Shown piece after piece: positions 38,616 through 50,601 of a stretch of 64,000 nucleotides of DNA. The stretch's first letter is position 1. Each line of letters begins with the position of its first letter. A program made the position numbers and the translations under genes. Source of the stretch: Bordetella genomosp. 5 (GTDB lineage Bacteria > Pseudomonadota > Gammaproteobacteria > Burkholderiales > Burkholderiaceae_B); assembly GCF_002261475.1 (NCBI RefSeq), contig NZ_NEVN01000002.1:186001-250000 (forward strand), read 5' to 3'. The notes below the pieces were generated by a model. It did not search any database. It worked only from the letters and a program-made list of their open reading frames with translations, and was not told where the DNA came from.

Positions 38616-39770
38616 TCACAGCAGCTTTTCGATGCGCGCCACGGCTTCCTGGAGGCGATCCAGGCCGGTCGCGTACGAGAAGCGCATCATGCGGTGGCCG
38701 TGGGCCGGGCCGAAGTCGGGGCCCGCGACGGCGGCCACGCCGGCTTCGTGCAGCAGGCGGTGCGAGAAGGCCACGCTGTCCATGCCGAGTGCGCCGATGT
38801 CGGCGTAAATGTAGAACGCGCCATCGGGCTTGACCGGCACGGGAATGCCCATGCGTTCGAACTCGGGCAGCAGGTAGTCGCGGCGCTGGCGGAAGGCGTC
38901 GCGGCGGTGCGCGAAGATCTTCAGTGCGTCGGGTTCGAAGCAGGCCACGGCGGCGTGCTGCGCCAGCGTGGGCGCGCAGATCTGCAGGCTGGCCGACATC
39001 TTCTCGATCGAGGCGATCATCGACTCCGGCACGATCATCCAGCCCAGGCGCCAGCCCGTCATGTGGAAGTACTTCGAGAAGCTGTTGATGACGATGATGT
39101 CGTCGTCCAGGCGCAGCGCCGAACGCGGCTGGCCTTCGTACGACAGGCCGAGATAGATCTCGTCCATGATCGTGAAGCCCTTGCGCTCGCGCACGGCGGC
39201 GAGCAGGTCCACCAGTTCGTCCTGCGCGATCGAGGTGCCGGTCGGGTTGCTGGGCGACGCCACCAGCACGCCCTGCGTGGCCGGGCCCCAGTGCTCGCGC
39301 ACATCGGCGGCCGAGAGCTGGAAGCGCTTTTCGGCACTGCTGGGGATGAGACGCGGGCGGCCGCCGCTGGCCAGCACGAAGTTGCTGTTGGCCGGGTACG
39401 AGGGATCGGGCATCAGCACTTCGCCGCCCTGGTTCACCAGCGCGGCGCACGCCAGCGCCAGCGCGCCGGACGCGCCCGCGGTCACGATGACGCGCGCCGG
39501 ATTGATCGGCGCACCGAACTCGTCTTCGTAGAATTGCGCGATGGCTTCGCGCAGCGGCGTGATGCCGGCGGGCGAGCTATAGCCGCTCATGCCGGCGCGC
39601 GCGGCGCGCTCGAGCGCTTCGATCACCTGGGGCGGCGCGGTAAAGTCGGGTTCTCCGATACCTAGGCTGATAATGTCGCGTCCCGTGGCGGCAAGCGCCT
39701 GGGCTTCTTTGAAGAGTTCGACGACCTGGAATGTCAAAAAATCGTTGGTACGTGATGCGAGGGCAGGCAT
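38616..39770 (-). CDS. PLP-dependent aminotransferase (class I)
   Basis: A 384-residue fold-type I aminotransferase. The PLP-binding Lys is in NSFSKYFHMTGWRLGW, the Asp in GFTIMDEIYLGLSY, and substrate-binding NPTGT in SPSNPTGTS. It belongs to the aspartate/alanine aminotransferase group; the exact amino acid is not clear. The ATG at 39770 was chosen (MPALASRTND). It is divergent, with 33 bases, from the FAD-domain gene. Confidence 0.92.
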   Translation of the reverse strand: MPALASRTNDFLTFQVVELFKEAQALAATGRDIISLGIGEPDFTAPPQVIEALERAARAGMSGYSSPAGITPLREAIAQFYEDEFGAPINPARVIVTAGASGALALACAALVNQGGEVLMPDPSYPANSNFVLASGGRPRLIPSSAEKRFQLSAADVREHWGPATQGVLVASPSNPTGTSIAQDELVDLLAAVRERKGFTIMDEIYLGLSYEGQPRSALRLDDDIIVINSFSKYFHMTGWRLGWMIVPESMIASIEKMSASLQICAPTLAQHAAVACFEPDALKIFAHRRDAFRQRRDYLLPEFERMGIPVPVKPDGAFYIYADIGALGMDSVAFSHRLLHEAGVAAVAGPDFGPAHGHRMMRFSYATGLDRLQEAVARIEKLL

Positions 39771-39803
39771 GGTGATTCTCACAGCGAAAGAGGGATTGTA
39801 GTC

Positions 39804-40652
39804 ATGCAGCCGTCCCGCCGTGCTTTTCTCATGGGCAAACGTCCACCGCGTTCGGTCTGGCTGACCTTTCTGGAGCGGCTGGAGGCCGTTGCGACCGGGC
39901 CCATCGAGCCGCTGGGCGAACAACGCGCGCGCCTGCTCGCGGCCGACAGCACGGATGCCCGCATCGCGCGCCGGCTGTGCGCGGAGTACGGCATCGCGCT
40001 GGCGCTCGCCGGCACGAGCGCGGCGCGCGCGGCGCTCGGCCCGTGTCTGGTGGTCGACCCCGCCCGGCTCGGCGCCATGCACGAATCCCAGGGGCGCTGG
40101 CGCGTGGCGCCCGGCGCCCGCGTCGGCGGACTGGCCGCCGCCGGTCTGGCGCAGTTTCAGAGCGAGATCCCCTCTCTGACCGTGGCCGCATGGCTGGCCC
40201 AGGCCGGAGGCTGGCCCACGGGCGGCACCGCCGCGAGCGGCCTGGTGTCGGCCACGGTGCTGCTGGCCGATGGCACGGTCGAAACCCTGGGCGCCTTCGG
40301 GGCGGCCGCGACACAGCCGTTGCGATCCGTGCGGGTGCAGCAGTTGGTGCCCGCACTGTTCGAACTGCTGCGCAGCGACGACGCGCAGGCCTGTCTGGCG
40401 CAAGCGGCGTGGGCGCCGCGCTTCCGTCTGGATGCGCTGGCCGGGCGGGATGGCGAGGTCAACCTGGCCCATCTCTTTCTGGGCCACGGGGGCGCCCTGG
40501 CCTGGATCGAAGAGCTCGAGTTCGTGGCCGGCACGCCGTCGCTGCCCGCCACGCCGGACGAAGCCGACCCCGCCCCGGCGCACCGGCTGGACGAGCGCGT
40601 GCGAGAGCGCTTCGATCCGGCCGCTTGCTTCGCGAGTGTGCCGGCGGCCTGA
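39804..40652 (+). CDS. FAD-binding-domain-like protein with twin-arginine N terminus
   Basis: A 282-residue protein. Residues ~40-185 resemble the FAD-binding (PCMH-type) domain of GlcD-like oxidases: RIARRLCAEYGIALALAGTSA, VVDPARLGAMHESQGRWRVAPGARVGGLAAA and GGTAASGLVSATVLLADG. The catalytic C-terminal oxidase domain is absent. The N terminus MQPSRRAFLMGKR has a Tat-like RRAFLMG but no long hydrophobic stretch follows, so export is doubtful. The role is unknown. It is divergently paired with the aminotransferase. Confidence 0.65.
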   Translation: MQPSRRAFLMGKRPPRSVWLTFLERLEAVATGPIEPLGEQRARLLAADSTDARIARRLCAEYGIALALAGTSAARAALGPCLVVDPARLGAMHESQGRWRVAPGARVGGLAAAGLAQFQSEIPSLTVAAWLAQAGGWPTGGTAASGLVSATVLLADGTVETLGAFGAAATQPLRSVRVQQLVPALFELLRSDDAQACLAQAAWAPRFRLDALAGRDGEVNLAHLFLGHGGALAWIEELEFVAGTPSLPATPDEADPAPAHRLDERVRERFDPAACFASVPAA

Positions 40653-41038
40653 AAATAGGACGGACGCGGGGCAGGGAAGTCGGCGCGGGTCCGGTCTGCC
40701 GCACGCGGATATCGGGGCAGTCAGGCTCCGGGCGCTCTGCCGCCCGGGGCTCGGCGCGGTCTCGCTCCGGGCGCTGCGCCGCTCGCGGCTCGCCGCGGTC
40801 TCGCCCCGGGCGCTCGGTCGCGCGCTTCGTTCAGCTTGTAGTCAGGTTGGTATAAGATACCCAGCATCGGCCGCGCGCACCGCGGGCCGTCAGGCCGCCG
40901 GCAGGCGGCCGCACCCCTCGCCACGCCGGGGCCGTCTCGCGACTTTCGCCCCTGTCCATCCGGGCAGTTGCGCGTACCGCACGCGCGGCCCTGGCGCTAG
41001 AATTCACCCCCTTCTGTCCGTCCTCACGAGCCCATTCC
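40653..41038 (+). promoter_or_regulatory. maeB upstream region with a 39-bp tandem repeat
   Basis: This 386-base gap holds a GC-rich tandem repeat (listed separately) and an extended -10 element, TGGTATAAG (40848-40856), with no convincing -35. No gene is seen. Confidence 0.5.
40725..40820. repeat. 39-bp tandem repeat, about 2.5 units
   Basis: Units begin at 40725, 40764 and 40803 with GCTCCGGGCGCT (GCCCCGGGCGCT in the third) and end in GCGGTCTC. Confidence 0.7.
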
Positions 41039-43327
41039 ATGGATGCCAATCTTCGCAAAGCCGCGCTTGAATATCACGAGCTCGGCCGCCCCGGCAAAAT
41101 CTCGGTCACGCCGACCAAGCAACTGACGAACCAGCGCGACCTGGCCCTGGCGTATTCCCCGGGCGTGGCGGCGGCCTGTGAGGAAATCGTCGACGATCCC
41201 GCCAATGCCTTCCGCTACACGGCGCGCGGCAATCTGGTCGGTGTGATCTCCAACGGCACCGCGGTGCTGGGCCTGGGCAACATCGGCGCGCTGGCCTCCA
41301 AGCCCGTGATGGAAGGCAAGGCCGTGCTGTTCAAGAAGTTCGCCGGCCTGGACGTGTTCGATATCGAGATCAACGAGACCGATCCCGACAAGCTGGTCGA
41401 GATCATCGCCGGGCTGGAGCCGACCTTCGGCGGGATCAACCTCGAAGACATCAAGGCACCCGAGTGCTTCATCGTCGAGCGCAAGCTGCGCGAGCGCATG
41501 AAGATTCCTGTCTTCCACGACGATCAGCACGGCACCGCCATCACGGTCTGCGCCGCGTTCATCAACGGCCTGAAGGTCGTGGGCAAAGACATCAAGCAGG
41601 TCAAGGTCGTGACCTCCGGCGCCGGCGCCGCCGCGCTAGCCTGCCTCGACCTGATGATCGATCTGGGCCTGCCGCTCGAAAACATCTGGGTCACCGACAT
41701 CGAGGGCGTGGTCTACGAAGGCCGCACCACGCTGATGGATCCCGACAAGGCGCGCTACGCGCAGAAAACCGAAGCGCGCAAGCTGGCCGACGTGATCGGC
41801 GGCGCCGACGTGTTCCTGGGCCTGTCGGCCGGTGGCGTGCTCAAGCCCGAGATGGTCGCGGCGATGGGCACGCGGCCGCTGATCCTGGCGCTGGCCAATC
41901 CCACGCCCGAGATCCTGCCCGAACTGGCGCACTCGGTGCGCGACGACATCGTCATGGCCACCGGCCGGTCCGATTACCCGAACCAGGTCAACAACGTCCT
42001 GTGCTTCCCGTACATCTTCCGCGGCGCGCTCGACGTGGGCGCCACGACGATCACGCGCGAGATGGAAAAGGCCGCGGTGTATGCGATCGCCGGCCTGGCC
42101 GAAGAAGAGCAGAGCGAAGTCGTGGCCGCGGCCTACGGCACCTACGATCTGTCGTTCGGCCCCGATTACCTGATTCCCAAGCCCTTCGATCCGCGCCTGA
42201 TCGTGCGCATCGCGCCGGCCGTGGCCCGCAAGGCCATGGAAGAAGGCGTGGCCACGCGTCCGCTCGATGACCTGGATGCCTACGTCGAGCAGCTGCAGCA
42301 GTTCGTGTATCACTCCGGCGCGTTCATGAAGCCGCTGTTCGGCACCGCCAAGCGCATCGTGCGCGAGGGCGGCCGCGCGCGCATCGTGTTCACCGAGGGC
42401 GAAGACGAACGCGTGCTGCGTGCCGTGCAGGTCATCGTCGACGAAGGCCTGGCCCGTCCGATCCTGATCGGCCGCCCGTCGGTGCTGTCCGCCCGCATCG
42501 AGAAGTTCGGCCTGCGCCTGCGCCTGGGTCAGGATGTCGAAGTCACCAATCCCGAATACGACGAGCGCTTCCACCAGTACTGGACCACCTACTGGGAGCT
42601 CATGTGCCGTCGCGGCATCACCAAGGAAATGGCGCGCGTCGAAATGCGCCGCCGTCTCACGCTGATCGGCGCGATGATGGTGCGCCTGGGCGATGCCGAT
42701 GGCATGGTCTGCGGCGCGGTCGGTGCCTACCACGATCACCTGCGCTTCATCGACGAAGTGATCGGCATGCGGCCGGGCGCCAAGACCTACGCGGCCATGA
42801 AGATCCTGCTGCTCAACGAGCGCACCGTGGCCCTGGCCGACACGCATGTGAACGACGATCCCACGGCCGAGCAGATCGCCGAGATCTCGATCGCGGCCGC
42901 CGAAGAAATGCAGCGCCTGAATCTGGCGCCCAAGGTGGCGCTGCTGTCGCGCTCCAACTTCGGCACCGGCAGCTCGGCCTCGGGCGCCAAGATGCGCGCG
43001 GCGCTCGAGATCGTGCGCGCCCAGGCGCCGGAGCTCGAGATCGATGGCGAGATGCACGGCGATTGCGCGCTCGACGAGGCGCTGCGCCTGCGTCTGCTGC
43101 CGTCGTCCACGCTCAAGGGCGAGGCCAATCTGCTGGTCTGCCCCAACGTCGACTCGGGCAACATCGCCTACAACTTGCTCAAGACGGCGGCGGGCGGTAA
43201 CGTCGCGGTGGGTCCTTTCCTGCTGGGCGCAAACGCATCGGTGAATATCCTGACATCGAGCTCCACCGTACGACGCATCGTCAACATGACGGCCCTGACC
43301 GTGGTCGATGCCAATCTCCCGAGATGA
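41039..43327 (+). CDS. maeB: NADP-dependent malic enzyme with phosphotransacetylase-like domain
   Basis: A 762-residue two-domain enzyme. The N-terminal ~430 residues form the malic enzyme ([25 protein letters not shown]), oxidatively decarboxylating malate to pyruvate. The C-terminal ~320 form a phosphotransacetylase-like domain ([30 protein letters not shown]), usually regulatory in this family. The patatin gene starts inside its last 20 bases in another frame. Confidence 0.95.
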   Translation: MDANLRKAALEYHELGRPGKISVTPTKQLTNQRDLALAYSPGVAAACEEIVDDPANAFRYTARGNLVGVISNGTAVLGLGNIGALASKPVMEGKAVLFKKFAGLDVFDIEINETDPDKLVEIIAGLEPTFGGINLEDIKAPECFIVERKLRERMKIPVFHDDQHGTAITVCAAFINGLKVVGKDIKQVKVVTSGAGAAALACLDLMIDLGLPLENIWVTDIEGVVYEGRTTLMDPDKARYAQKTEARKLADVIGGADVFLGLSAGGVLKPEMVAAMGTRPLILALANPTPEILPELAHSVRDDIVMATGRSDYPNQVNNVLCFPYIFRGALDVGATTITREMEKAAVYAIAGLAEEEQSEVVAAAYGTYDLSFGPDYLIPKPFDPRLIVRIAPAVARKAMEEGVATRPLDDLDAYVEQLQQFVYHSGAFMKPLFGTAKRIVREGGRARIVFTEGEDERVLRAVQVIVDEGLARPILIGRPSVLSARIEKFGLRLRLGQDVEVTNPEYDERFHQYWTTYWELMCRRGITKEMARVEMRRRLTLIGAMMVRLGDADGMVCGAVGAYHDHLRFIDEVIGMRPGAKTYAAMKILLLNERTVALADTHVNDDPTAEQIAEISIAAAEEMQRLNLAPKVALLSRSNFGTGSSASGAKMRAALEIVRAQAPELEIDGEMHGDCALDEALRLRLLPSSTLKGEANLLVCPNVDSGNIAYNLLKTAAGGNVAVGPFLLGANASVNILTSSSTVRRIVNMTALTVVDANLPR

Positions 43328-44546
43328 CGGCGCGCGTAGCGGTCAGCACGCCGGGCAGCTGTTCCGGCGGCCGACCGCGCTGGTCCTGACCGGAGGCGGC
43401 GCGCGCGCCGCCTACCAGGTCGGTGTCCTCGCCGCGATCCTGGAGATCCTGGATCCCGGATCGCGGCCCGGTTTTCCAAATCCCTTTCATATCATCTGCG
43501 GCACCTCGGCCGGCGCGATCAACGCGGCCGCGCTGGCGTGCGGCACCGATCGCCCGCATCGCGCCGTGCGCCGCATGCGCCGGCTGTGGGCCTCGCTCGA
43601 GACCGGCATGGTCTACCGGGCCGACACGCCGGGCCTGGTCGGCACGGGCGTGCGCTGGCTGGGCCTGCTCTCGCTGGGCTGGATGATGACCAAGGCGGCC
43701 AAACGTCCGCAGTCGCTGCTCGACAATCAGCCGCTCGCCGACCTGCTGGGCAGGGTGCTCGACTTCAAACGCCTGGGTCACAATCTGCACCGCGGCCGGC
43801 TGGCCTCGCTGGCCATCACGGCCTCGGGCTACACCAGCGGCGAACACCTGACGTTCTACCAGTCCGACCGCCCCATCGAACCGTGGCAGCGCTTCCTGCG
43901 CCGGGCGATTCCCACGCCCATCGGGATCGAACACATCCTCGCCTCCAGCGCCATTCCGTTCGTGTTTCCGTCCCAGGCGGTGGAGGTGCAGGGCCAGGTC
44001 GAGTGGTGCGGGGACGGATCGATGCGGCAGTTGGCGCCGATCAGCCCGGCGATCCATCTGGGCGCGGAGCGCATCCTGGTGATCGGCACGAGCTATCACG
44101 ACGAAACCCACCCCGAACAGCGCGAGGCGGCGCCGCCTTACCCCTCGCTCGCCCAGGTGGGCGGCCATACTCTGTCGAGCATCTTTCTGGACGGCCTCTC
44201 GACCGACCTCGAACGGCTGCAACGCACCAATCGCATGCTCGACCACATGGGCGCGCAGGTCGACCCGGGGCTCAACCTGCGGCGGGTCGACGTGCTGGCG
44301 ATCACGCCCAGTCAATCGCTCGACACGCTCGCGCTGGCGCATTTCGACGCCCTTCCGGCGCAGGCACGTACCCTTTTTCGGGTTCTCGGTGTATCGTCCG
44401 ACCCAAGCCGAAAGGGCGGCGGCGCGTTGATGTCGTATCTGCTATTCGAAGCCGCCTATACACAGCGATTGATCGAACTGGGTTATGCCGATACGATGCG
44501 GCGTAATGAAGAAGTCGTGACGTTTTTCGAGGAGGCCCGGGCATGA
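43308..44546 (+). CDS. patatin-like phospholipase
   Basis: A 412-residue lipid acyl hydrolase. It shows the oxyanion GGGARAAYQVGVL, the nucleophile elbow GTSAG and the catalytic Asp in CGDGSMRQLAPI. Substrates are probably membrane phospholipids. The ATG at 43308 overlaps maeB by 20 bases and its stop overlaps the barstar start by four (ATGA). So maeB, patatin and barstar are probably co-transcribed. Confidence 0.92.
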   Translation: MPISRDDGARSGQHAGQLFRRPTALVLTGGGARAAYQVGVLAAILEILDPGSRPGFPNPFHIICGTSAGAINAAALACGTDRPHRAVRRMRRLWASLETGMVYRADTPGLVGTGVRWLGLLSLGWMMTKAAKRPQSLLDNQPLADLLGRVLDFKRLGHNLHRGRLASLAITASGYTSGEHLTFYQSDRPIEPWQRFLRRAIPTPIGIEHILASSAIPFVFPSQAVEVQGQVEWCGDGSMRQLAPISPAIHLGAERILVIGTSYHDETHPEQREAAPPYPSLAQVGGHTLSSIFLDGLSTDLERLQRTNRMLDHMGAQVDPGLNLRRVDVLAITPSQSLDTLALAHFDALPAQARTLFRVLGVSSDPSRKGGGALMSYLLFEAAYTQRLIELGYADTMRRNEEVVTFFEEARA

Positions 44547-45010
44547 CGCGGAACGGCCAGACGACGCTGCAACGGCAATTGCGCCGAAGCGGGGCAATCG
44601 AGCATGCGGACCTGGACAAGCAGGACATGGTCAATGCCACGCACGAGCTGGGCATGTCCCTGATGGTGGCGGATTGTGACCGCGCACGCAGCCGCTCGGC
44701 GGTCCTGCGCGCCATTGCCAAGGCGGTGGATTTTCCCGAATTCTTCGGCGGCAACCTCGACGCGCTCTACGATTGCCTGTGCGACACCGTGCTCGACAAC
44801 AAGACGGCCGGCGTGGTGCTGTGGCTCTACCGGCTGCACTCCGGCGATCCGGCGCTCGAAGACGACGCGGCCAGTATCGAAGAGGTTTGCGCCGACGCGG
44901 CCCGCTTCGCCACCGAAAACGGCAAGATTTTCTGCTACGTGGTCGAGCACGCGGGCAAGCACCCCGACCCCGAACCCGGCGTGGCCGCGCAGCCTTACGG
45001 CGAAGTCTGA
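44543..45010 (+). CDS. barstar-family protein
   Basis: A 155-residue protein with the barstar fold core FPEFFGGNLDALYDCLCD and DLDKQDMVNATHELG at the start. Barstar inhibits the extracellular ribonuclease barnase by direct binding; no barnase-like ribonuclease gene is nearby. It is translationally coupled to the patatin gene. It may inhibit another nuclease or have a different role. Confidence 0.85.
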   Translation: MTRNGQTTLQRQLRRSGAIEHADLDKQDMVNATHELGMSLMVADCDRARSRSAVLRAIAKAVDFPEFFGGNLDALYDCLCDTVLDNKTAGVVLWLYRLHSGDPALEDDAASIEEVCADAARFATENGKIFCYVVEHAGKHPDPEPGVAAQPYGEV

Positions 45011-45021
45011 CAGGGCAAGGA

Positions 45022-45762
45022 TCAGTCGTTCCAGCCCAGGAGGGCGGTGCTGGCCGCAATCAGGGCCAGCCCGGCGGTCTCGGTGCGCAGCACGCGCGGC
45101 CCGAAGCGCACCGCAGTGACGCCCGCGCGCTGCGCCTCCTGCAGTTCGCTCTCCGACCAGCCGCCTTCCGGGCCCACCAGCAAGGTCAGGCCGTGCTCGC
45201 CCACATTCCCGGACGCCAGCGCGGCCGGCAGATCGTCCGGCGCATCGGGATGGCACAGCAGCCGCAGTCCGGCGGCAGGCCCCGCGAGGTAGTCGCGCAA
45301 GGATCGTGGCGCCTCGACGGTGGTCAGGCGGTTGCGTCCGCACTGCTCGGCGGCCGATTGCGCGATGCGCTGCCAGTGCTGCACGCGCTTGTCGAGCCGC
45401 GCACCGCTCAGTTGCAGGACGCTGCGTTGCGCGGCGATGGGCACGACGGCCGCCGCGCCGAGTTCCACGGCTTTTTCGATCACCCAATCCATCTTGTCGC
45501 CCGAGGGCAGGCCCTGCACCAGTGTGATGCGGCCGGGCAGCTCGGCTTCGCGGGGGGCGTGCGCGCCCAGGCTGGCGCTGACCTGTTTGCCCTCGATATG
45601 CAGCACGCCGGGATACTCGCCACCCTTGCCGTCGAACAGCACGATCGCGGCGCCATCCCGCAGGCGCAGCACGCGCGCGGCGTGGTGCGCCAGGCCTTCG
45701 GGCAGGGTCAGTTCGGAATGCGGGGAAAGCGCGGCATCGCAAAAGAAACGGGGCACGGACAT
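45022..45762 (-). CDS. rsmE: 16S rRNA (uracil1498-N3)-methyltransferase
   Basis: A 246-residue SPOUT methyltransferase. The N-terminal PUA-like domain (HAARVLRLRDG) is followed by the knot motif LLVGPEGGWSESE and GPRVLRTETAGL. It methylates U1498 of 16S rRNA. The ATG at 45762 (MSVPRFF) was chosen over a longer frame. Confidence 0.94.
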   Translation of the reverse strand: MSVPRFFCDAALSPHSELTLPEGLAHHAARVLRLRDGAAIVLFDGKGGEYPGVLHIEGKQVSASLGAHAPREAELPGRITLVQGLPSGDKMDWVIEKAVELGAAAVVPIAAQRSVLQLSGARLDKRVQHWQRIAQSAAEQCGRNRLTTVEAPRSLRDYLAGPAAGLRLLCHPDAPDDLPAALASGNVGEHGLTLLVGPEGGWSESELQEAQRAGVTAVRFGPRVLRTETAGLALIAASTALLGWND

Positions 45763-46010
45763 GGGGGCAGGGCGGCGGGGCAGGCGGAGCGCGGTCGATG
45801 ACAGGAATGAGTGTAACCGCGTGTAGGAGGCGGGCGGCGGCGCCGCTGCGACGTAATGGCAACGGCATGTCAACCGAATGGCGACCTATCGCCGCTCACG
45901 GGTAGGCTGGGGTAATCCCTGGATGCTAAAATTGTGAGCTTTCCAATCCCACATAGTGGCAGCACCGTGCGGCCTTGCCGCGGCGCCGCGCCACCTCAAG
46001 AGCCTTCCCA

Positions 46011-48050
46011 ATGAGCAATCCGACCGCCCCTAAACTTGCCCTGGCGGATGCCATCCGCGTACTCGCGATGGACGCCGTGCAGAAAGCGAACTCCGGCCAC
46101 CCCGGGGCGCCCATGGGAATGGCCGAAATCGCGCAAGCGCTGTGGGTCAACAATCTGCGCCACAACCCGGCCGATCCGGCCTGGGCCAACCGCGACCGCT
46201 TCGTGCTGTCCAACGGCCACGGCTCGATGCTGATCTATGCGTTGCTGCACCTGACGGGCTACGACCTGCCCATGCAGGAGCTCGAAAACTTCCGCCAGCT
46301 GCATTCGCGCACGCCGGGTCACCCCGAAGTGGGTATCACCCCGGGCGTCGAGACCACCACCGGCCCGCTGGGCCAGGGCATCGCCAATGCCGTGGGCATG
46401 GCGCTCGCAGAAGCGCTGCTGGCCGCCGAATTCAATCGCCCGGGCCACGCCCTGGTCGATCACCACACCTATGTGTTCCTCGGCGATGGCTGCCTGATGG
46501 AAGGCATTTCGCACGAAGCCTGCTCGCTGGCCGGCACGCTCAAGCTGAACAAGCTGATCGCGCTGTATGACGACAACGGCATCTCGATCGACGGTCATGT
46601 CGAACACTGGTTCGGCGACGACACCGCGACCCGCTTCGAAGGCTACGGCTGGAACGTCGTGCGCGCCATCGATGGCCACGATGTCGCCGCCATCGACGCC
46701 GCGATCAAGGCCGCGCGCGCGCAGTCCGACAAGCCCACGCTAATCATCTGCCGTACCGTGATCGGCAAGGGTGCGCCCACCATGGCCGGCACCCACAACG
46801 TCCACGGCGCGCCGCTGGGCAACGACGAAATCGCCGCCACCCGCACCGCGCTGGGCTGGGACGCCGCGCCGTTCGAGATTCCCGCCGACATCTATGCCGG
46901 TTGGGATGGCCGCAAGCCGGGCGCCGCCGCCCAGGCCGAATGGCAACAGGTGTTCGACTCCTACGCCAAGCAATTCCCCGCCGAAGCCGCCGAGTTCACG
47001 CGTCGCATGAAGGGCGAGCTGCCCGCCAGCTACGCGCAGGCGTTCGAGCGCTACATCGCTGCCACCAACGAAAAGGGCGAGACGGTCGCGACCCGCAAGG
47101 CCTCGCAATTCGCCATCACCGAGCTGGCCGGTCTGCTGCCCGAACTGCTGGGCGGCTCGGCCGACCTGACCGGTTCCAACTTCACCGACTGGAAGGGCGT
47201 GGCCGCCGTGCGCGCCGGCGCCGAAGGCCACATCCAGTTCGGCCGTCACATCAACTACGGCGTGCGCGAGTTCGGCATGGCCGCCGTGATGAACGGCATT
47301 GCGCTGCACGGTGGCTACCTGCCGTTCGGCGGCACCTTCCTGACGTTCTCCGACTACTCGCGCAACGCGATCCGCATGGCCGCGCTGATGAAGCAGCGTG
47401 TCGTGCACGTGTTCACGCACGATTCGATCGGCCTGGGCGAAGATGGCCCGACCCACCAATCGATCGAACACGCGAGCAGCCTGCGTCTGATCCCCAACCT
47501 GTCGCTGTGGCGTCCGTGCGATACGGTCGAAACCGCGGTGGCCTGGAACTACGCCGTGAGCCGTCCGACCTCGATCGGCATGGACGTGCACGACGGTGGC
47601 CCGACCGCGCTGCTGCTGTCGCGCCAGAACCTGCCCTACGTGCAGCGCGATGACGCCGCGCTGAAAGCGATTGTCCGCGGTGGTTACGTCTTGCGGGACG
47701 CCGAGGGCGCCCGCGCCGTTATCATCGCCACCGGGTCCGAAGTCGCGATCGCCCTGGCCGCTCAGGAAGCGCTGGCCAAGGAAGGCATCGCGGTGCGCGT
47801 GGTCTCCATGCCCTCGACCGACGCCTTCGACGCCCAGGACGCCGACTACAAGCGCAGCGTGCTGCCGGCAGGTCTGCCGCGCGTTGCCGTCGAAGCCGGC
47901 GTGACCGCGTTCTGGCACAAATACGTGGGCCTCGAGGGCGCCGTGGTCGGTATCGACCGCTACGGCGAATCGGCCCCGGCCGGTGCACTGTTCAAGTTCT
48001 TCGGGCTGACCGCCGACAAGGTGGCCGAGACCGTCAAGCAGGTTTTGTAA
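46011..48050 (+). CDS. tkt: transketolase
   Basis: A 679-residue thiamine-diphosphate enzyme of the pentose phosphate and Calvin-type pathways. The ThDP site [13 protein letters not shown], the His of [10 protein letters not shown] and the Glu of GVREFGMAA are all seen. It transfers two-carbon units between sugar phosphates. The ATG at 46011 was chosen; a longer frame adds 12 Arg-rich residues. gap follows after 15 bases with AAGGAG, so the two are in one operon. Confidence 0.97.
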   Translation: MSNPTAPKLALADAIRVLAMDAVQKANSGHPGAPMGMAEIAQALWVNNLRHNPADPAWANRDRFVLSNGHGSMLIYALLHLTGYDLPMQELENFRQLHSRTPGHPEVGITPGVETTTGPLGQGIANAVGMALAEALLAAEFNRPGHALVDHHTYVFLGDGCLMEGISHEACSLAGTLKLNKLIALYDDNGISIDGHVEHWFGDDTATRFEGYGWNVVRAIDGHDVAAIDAAIKAARAQSDKPTLIICRTVIGKGAPTMAGTHNVHGAPLGNDEIAATRTALGWDAAPFEIPADIYAGWDGRKPGAAAQAEWQQVFDSYAKQFPAEAAEFTRRMKGELPASYAQAFERYIAATNEKGETVATRKASQFAITELAGLLPELLGGSADLTGSNFTDWKGVAAVRAGAEGHIQFGRHINYGVREFGMAAVMNGIALHGGYLPFGGTFLTFSDYSRNAIRMAALMKQRVVHVFTHDSIGLGEDGPTHQSIEHASSLRLIPNLSLWRPCDTVETAVAWNYAVSRPTSIGMDVHDGGPTALLLSRQNLPYVQRDDAALKAIVRGGYVLRDAEGARAVIIATGSEVAIALAAQEALAKEGIAVRVVSMPSTDAFDAQDADYKRSVLPAGLPRVAVEAGVTAFWHKYVGLEGAVVGIDRYGESAPAGALFKFFGLTADKVAETVKQVL

Positions 48051-49076
<1,026 letters not shown>

Positions 49077-49094
49077 TCCCAGGCAGTACCACCC

Positions 49095-49119
49095 AGGCGC
49101 CGCCCGCGTGGCGGCGCCT
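49095..49119 (+). other. hairpin between gap and pgk
   Basis: A 10-bp perfect stem AGGCGCCGCC / GGCGGCGCCT with a 5-base loop and no T run, so more likely an mRNA-stability element than a terminator. Confidence 0.45.
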
Positions 49120-49270
49120 CAAAACGGGCCAGACGGCGCGTTGTGGGGCGCACGCCCTTGCACAACGACGAAGTCTGGCTTTTTTTGCATCAGAAGCGCC
49201 CCGAGGGCGTCGCATGCCCGGCTCATCCGCGGCATGCCGGCTACGCCGCTCGCGAAAGGAATCGACACTC

Positions 49271-50467
49271 ATGTCCCAAGTCAAAACGCTCTCCGCGCTG
49301 GCCCGTGCCGGCGAACTCTCCGGCAAACGCGTGTTCATCCGCGCCGACCTCAACGTGCCGTTCGATGATGCCGGCCGCATCAGCGAAGACACCCGCATCC
49401 GCGCCTCGGTGCCCGGCATCCGCCTGGCGCTGGACGCCGGTGCCGCCGTCATGGTCACGTCGCACCTCGGCCGTCCGAAAGAGGGCGTGCTGACCGAAGA
49501 GGATTCGCTCGCGCGCGTGGGCCAGCGCCTGTCAGAGCTGCTCGGCATGCCGGTGCCGCTCAAGCAGGACTGGGTCGACGGCGTGAAGGTCGAGCCGGGC
49601 CGCGTGGTGCTGCTCGAGAACTGCCGCGTCAACGTGGGCGAAAAGAAGGACGACGAGGCGCTGGCGCGCAAGATGGCCGCGCTGTGCGACGTGTATGTGA
49701 ACGATGCGTTCGGCGCCGCGCACCGCGCCGAAGCCACCACGCACGGCATCGCGCGCTTCGCGCCGGTGGCCTGCGCGGGTCCGCTGCTCGAGGCCGAGCT
49801 CGACGCGCTGGGCCGTGCGCTGCACGAGCCCAAGCGTCCGCTGGTCGCCATCGTCGGTGGCTCCAAGGTCTCGACCAAGCTCTCGATCCTGCAGGCCCTG
49901 GCCGACAAGGTCGACCAACTGGTGGTAGGCGGCGGTATCGCCAACACCTTCATGCTGGCCGCCGGCCTGCCCATCGGCAAGTCGCTCGCCGAGCCCGATC
50001 AGGTCGACCAGGCCCGCGCGGTGATCGACATCATGCAGAAGCGCGGCGCCGCCGTGCCGATCCCCACCGACGTGGTCGTGGCCAAGGCGTTCGGCGCCGA
50101 TGCCGCCGCCACCGTCAAGGCGGCCGCCGACGTGGCCGACGACGACCTGATCCTGGACATCGGTCCGCAGACCGCCCAGACGCTGGCCGAGATCCTCGAA
50201 AAGGCCGGCACCATCGTCTGGAACGGCCCGGTCGGCGTGTTCGAGTTCGACCAGTTCGCCAACGGCACGAAGGTCGTGGCCGAGGCCATCGCCGCGTCGC
50301 CCGGATTCTCGATCGCCGGCGGCGGCGACACGCTGGCAGCCATTGCCAAGTACAACATCGGCGAGCAGGTCGGCTATATCTCGACCGGTGGTGGCGCGTT
50401 CCTCGAGTTCCTCGAAGGCAAGTCGCTGCCTGCCGTGGCCGTGCTGCAGGAGCGCGCCGACAAGTAA
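49271..50467 (+). CDS. pgk: phosphoglycerate kinase
   Basis: A 398-residue kinase of glycolysis/gluconeogenesis. The N-terminal [12 protein letters not shown] and the nucleotide-binding GGGIANTF and [11 protein letters not shown] are clear. An AAAGGA site lies before the ATG. It lies in the tkt-gap-pgk run, 194 bases after gap. Confidence 0.97.
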   Translation: MSQVKTLSALARAGELSGKRVFIRADLNVPFDDAGRISEDTRIRASVPGIRLALDAGAAVMVTSHLGRPKEGVLTEEDSLARVGQRLSELLGMPVPLKQDWVDGVKVEPGRVVLLENCRVNVGEKKDDEALARKMAALCDVYVNDAFGAAHRAEATTHGIARFAPVACAGPLLEAELDALGRALHEPKRPLVAIVGGSKVSTKLSILQALADKVDQLVVGGGIANTFMLAAGLPIGKSLAEPDQVDQARAVIDIMQKRGAAVPIPTDVVVAKAFGADAAATVKAAADVADDDLILDIGPQTAQTLAEILEKAGTIVWNGPVGVFEFDQFANGTKVVAEAIAASPGFSIAGGGDTLAAIAKYNIGEQVGYISTGGGAFLEFLEGKSLPAVAVLQERADK

Positions 50468-50520
50468 GACGGGAAAGGGGGCGTTCTGTCATGCCCCCGC
50501 CCTGTGCTCAGCGGTACTAT

Positions 50521-50582
50521 CGTCGGGCCCGTGCAAGGGTGCATCCGGAAGGACGCATTCCTGGCACGGGCCCGACGGTTTT
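50521..50582 (+). terminator. large terminator after pgk
   Basis: A 14-bp perfect stem CGTCGGGCCCGTGC / GCACGGGCCCGACG encloses a second imperfect hairpin with a GGAA tetraloop. TTTT follows one base later. The SulP start lies 19 bases downstream. Confidence 0.7.
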
Positions 50583-50601
50583 CATTGATGGACTCGATAC
50601 G

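Noticed and set aside
49684-50601. Extension of the SulP protein back into pgk
   Set aside because: The frame is open but overlaps pgk and the terminator; SulP homology begins only after 50602.
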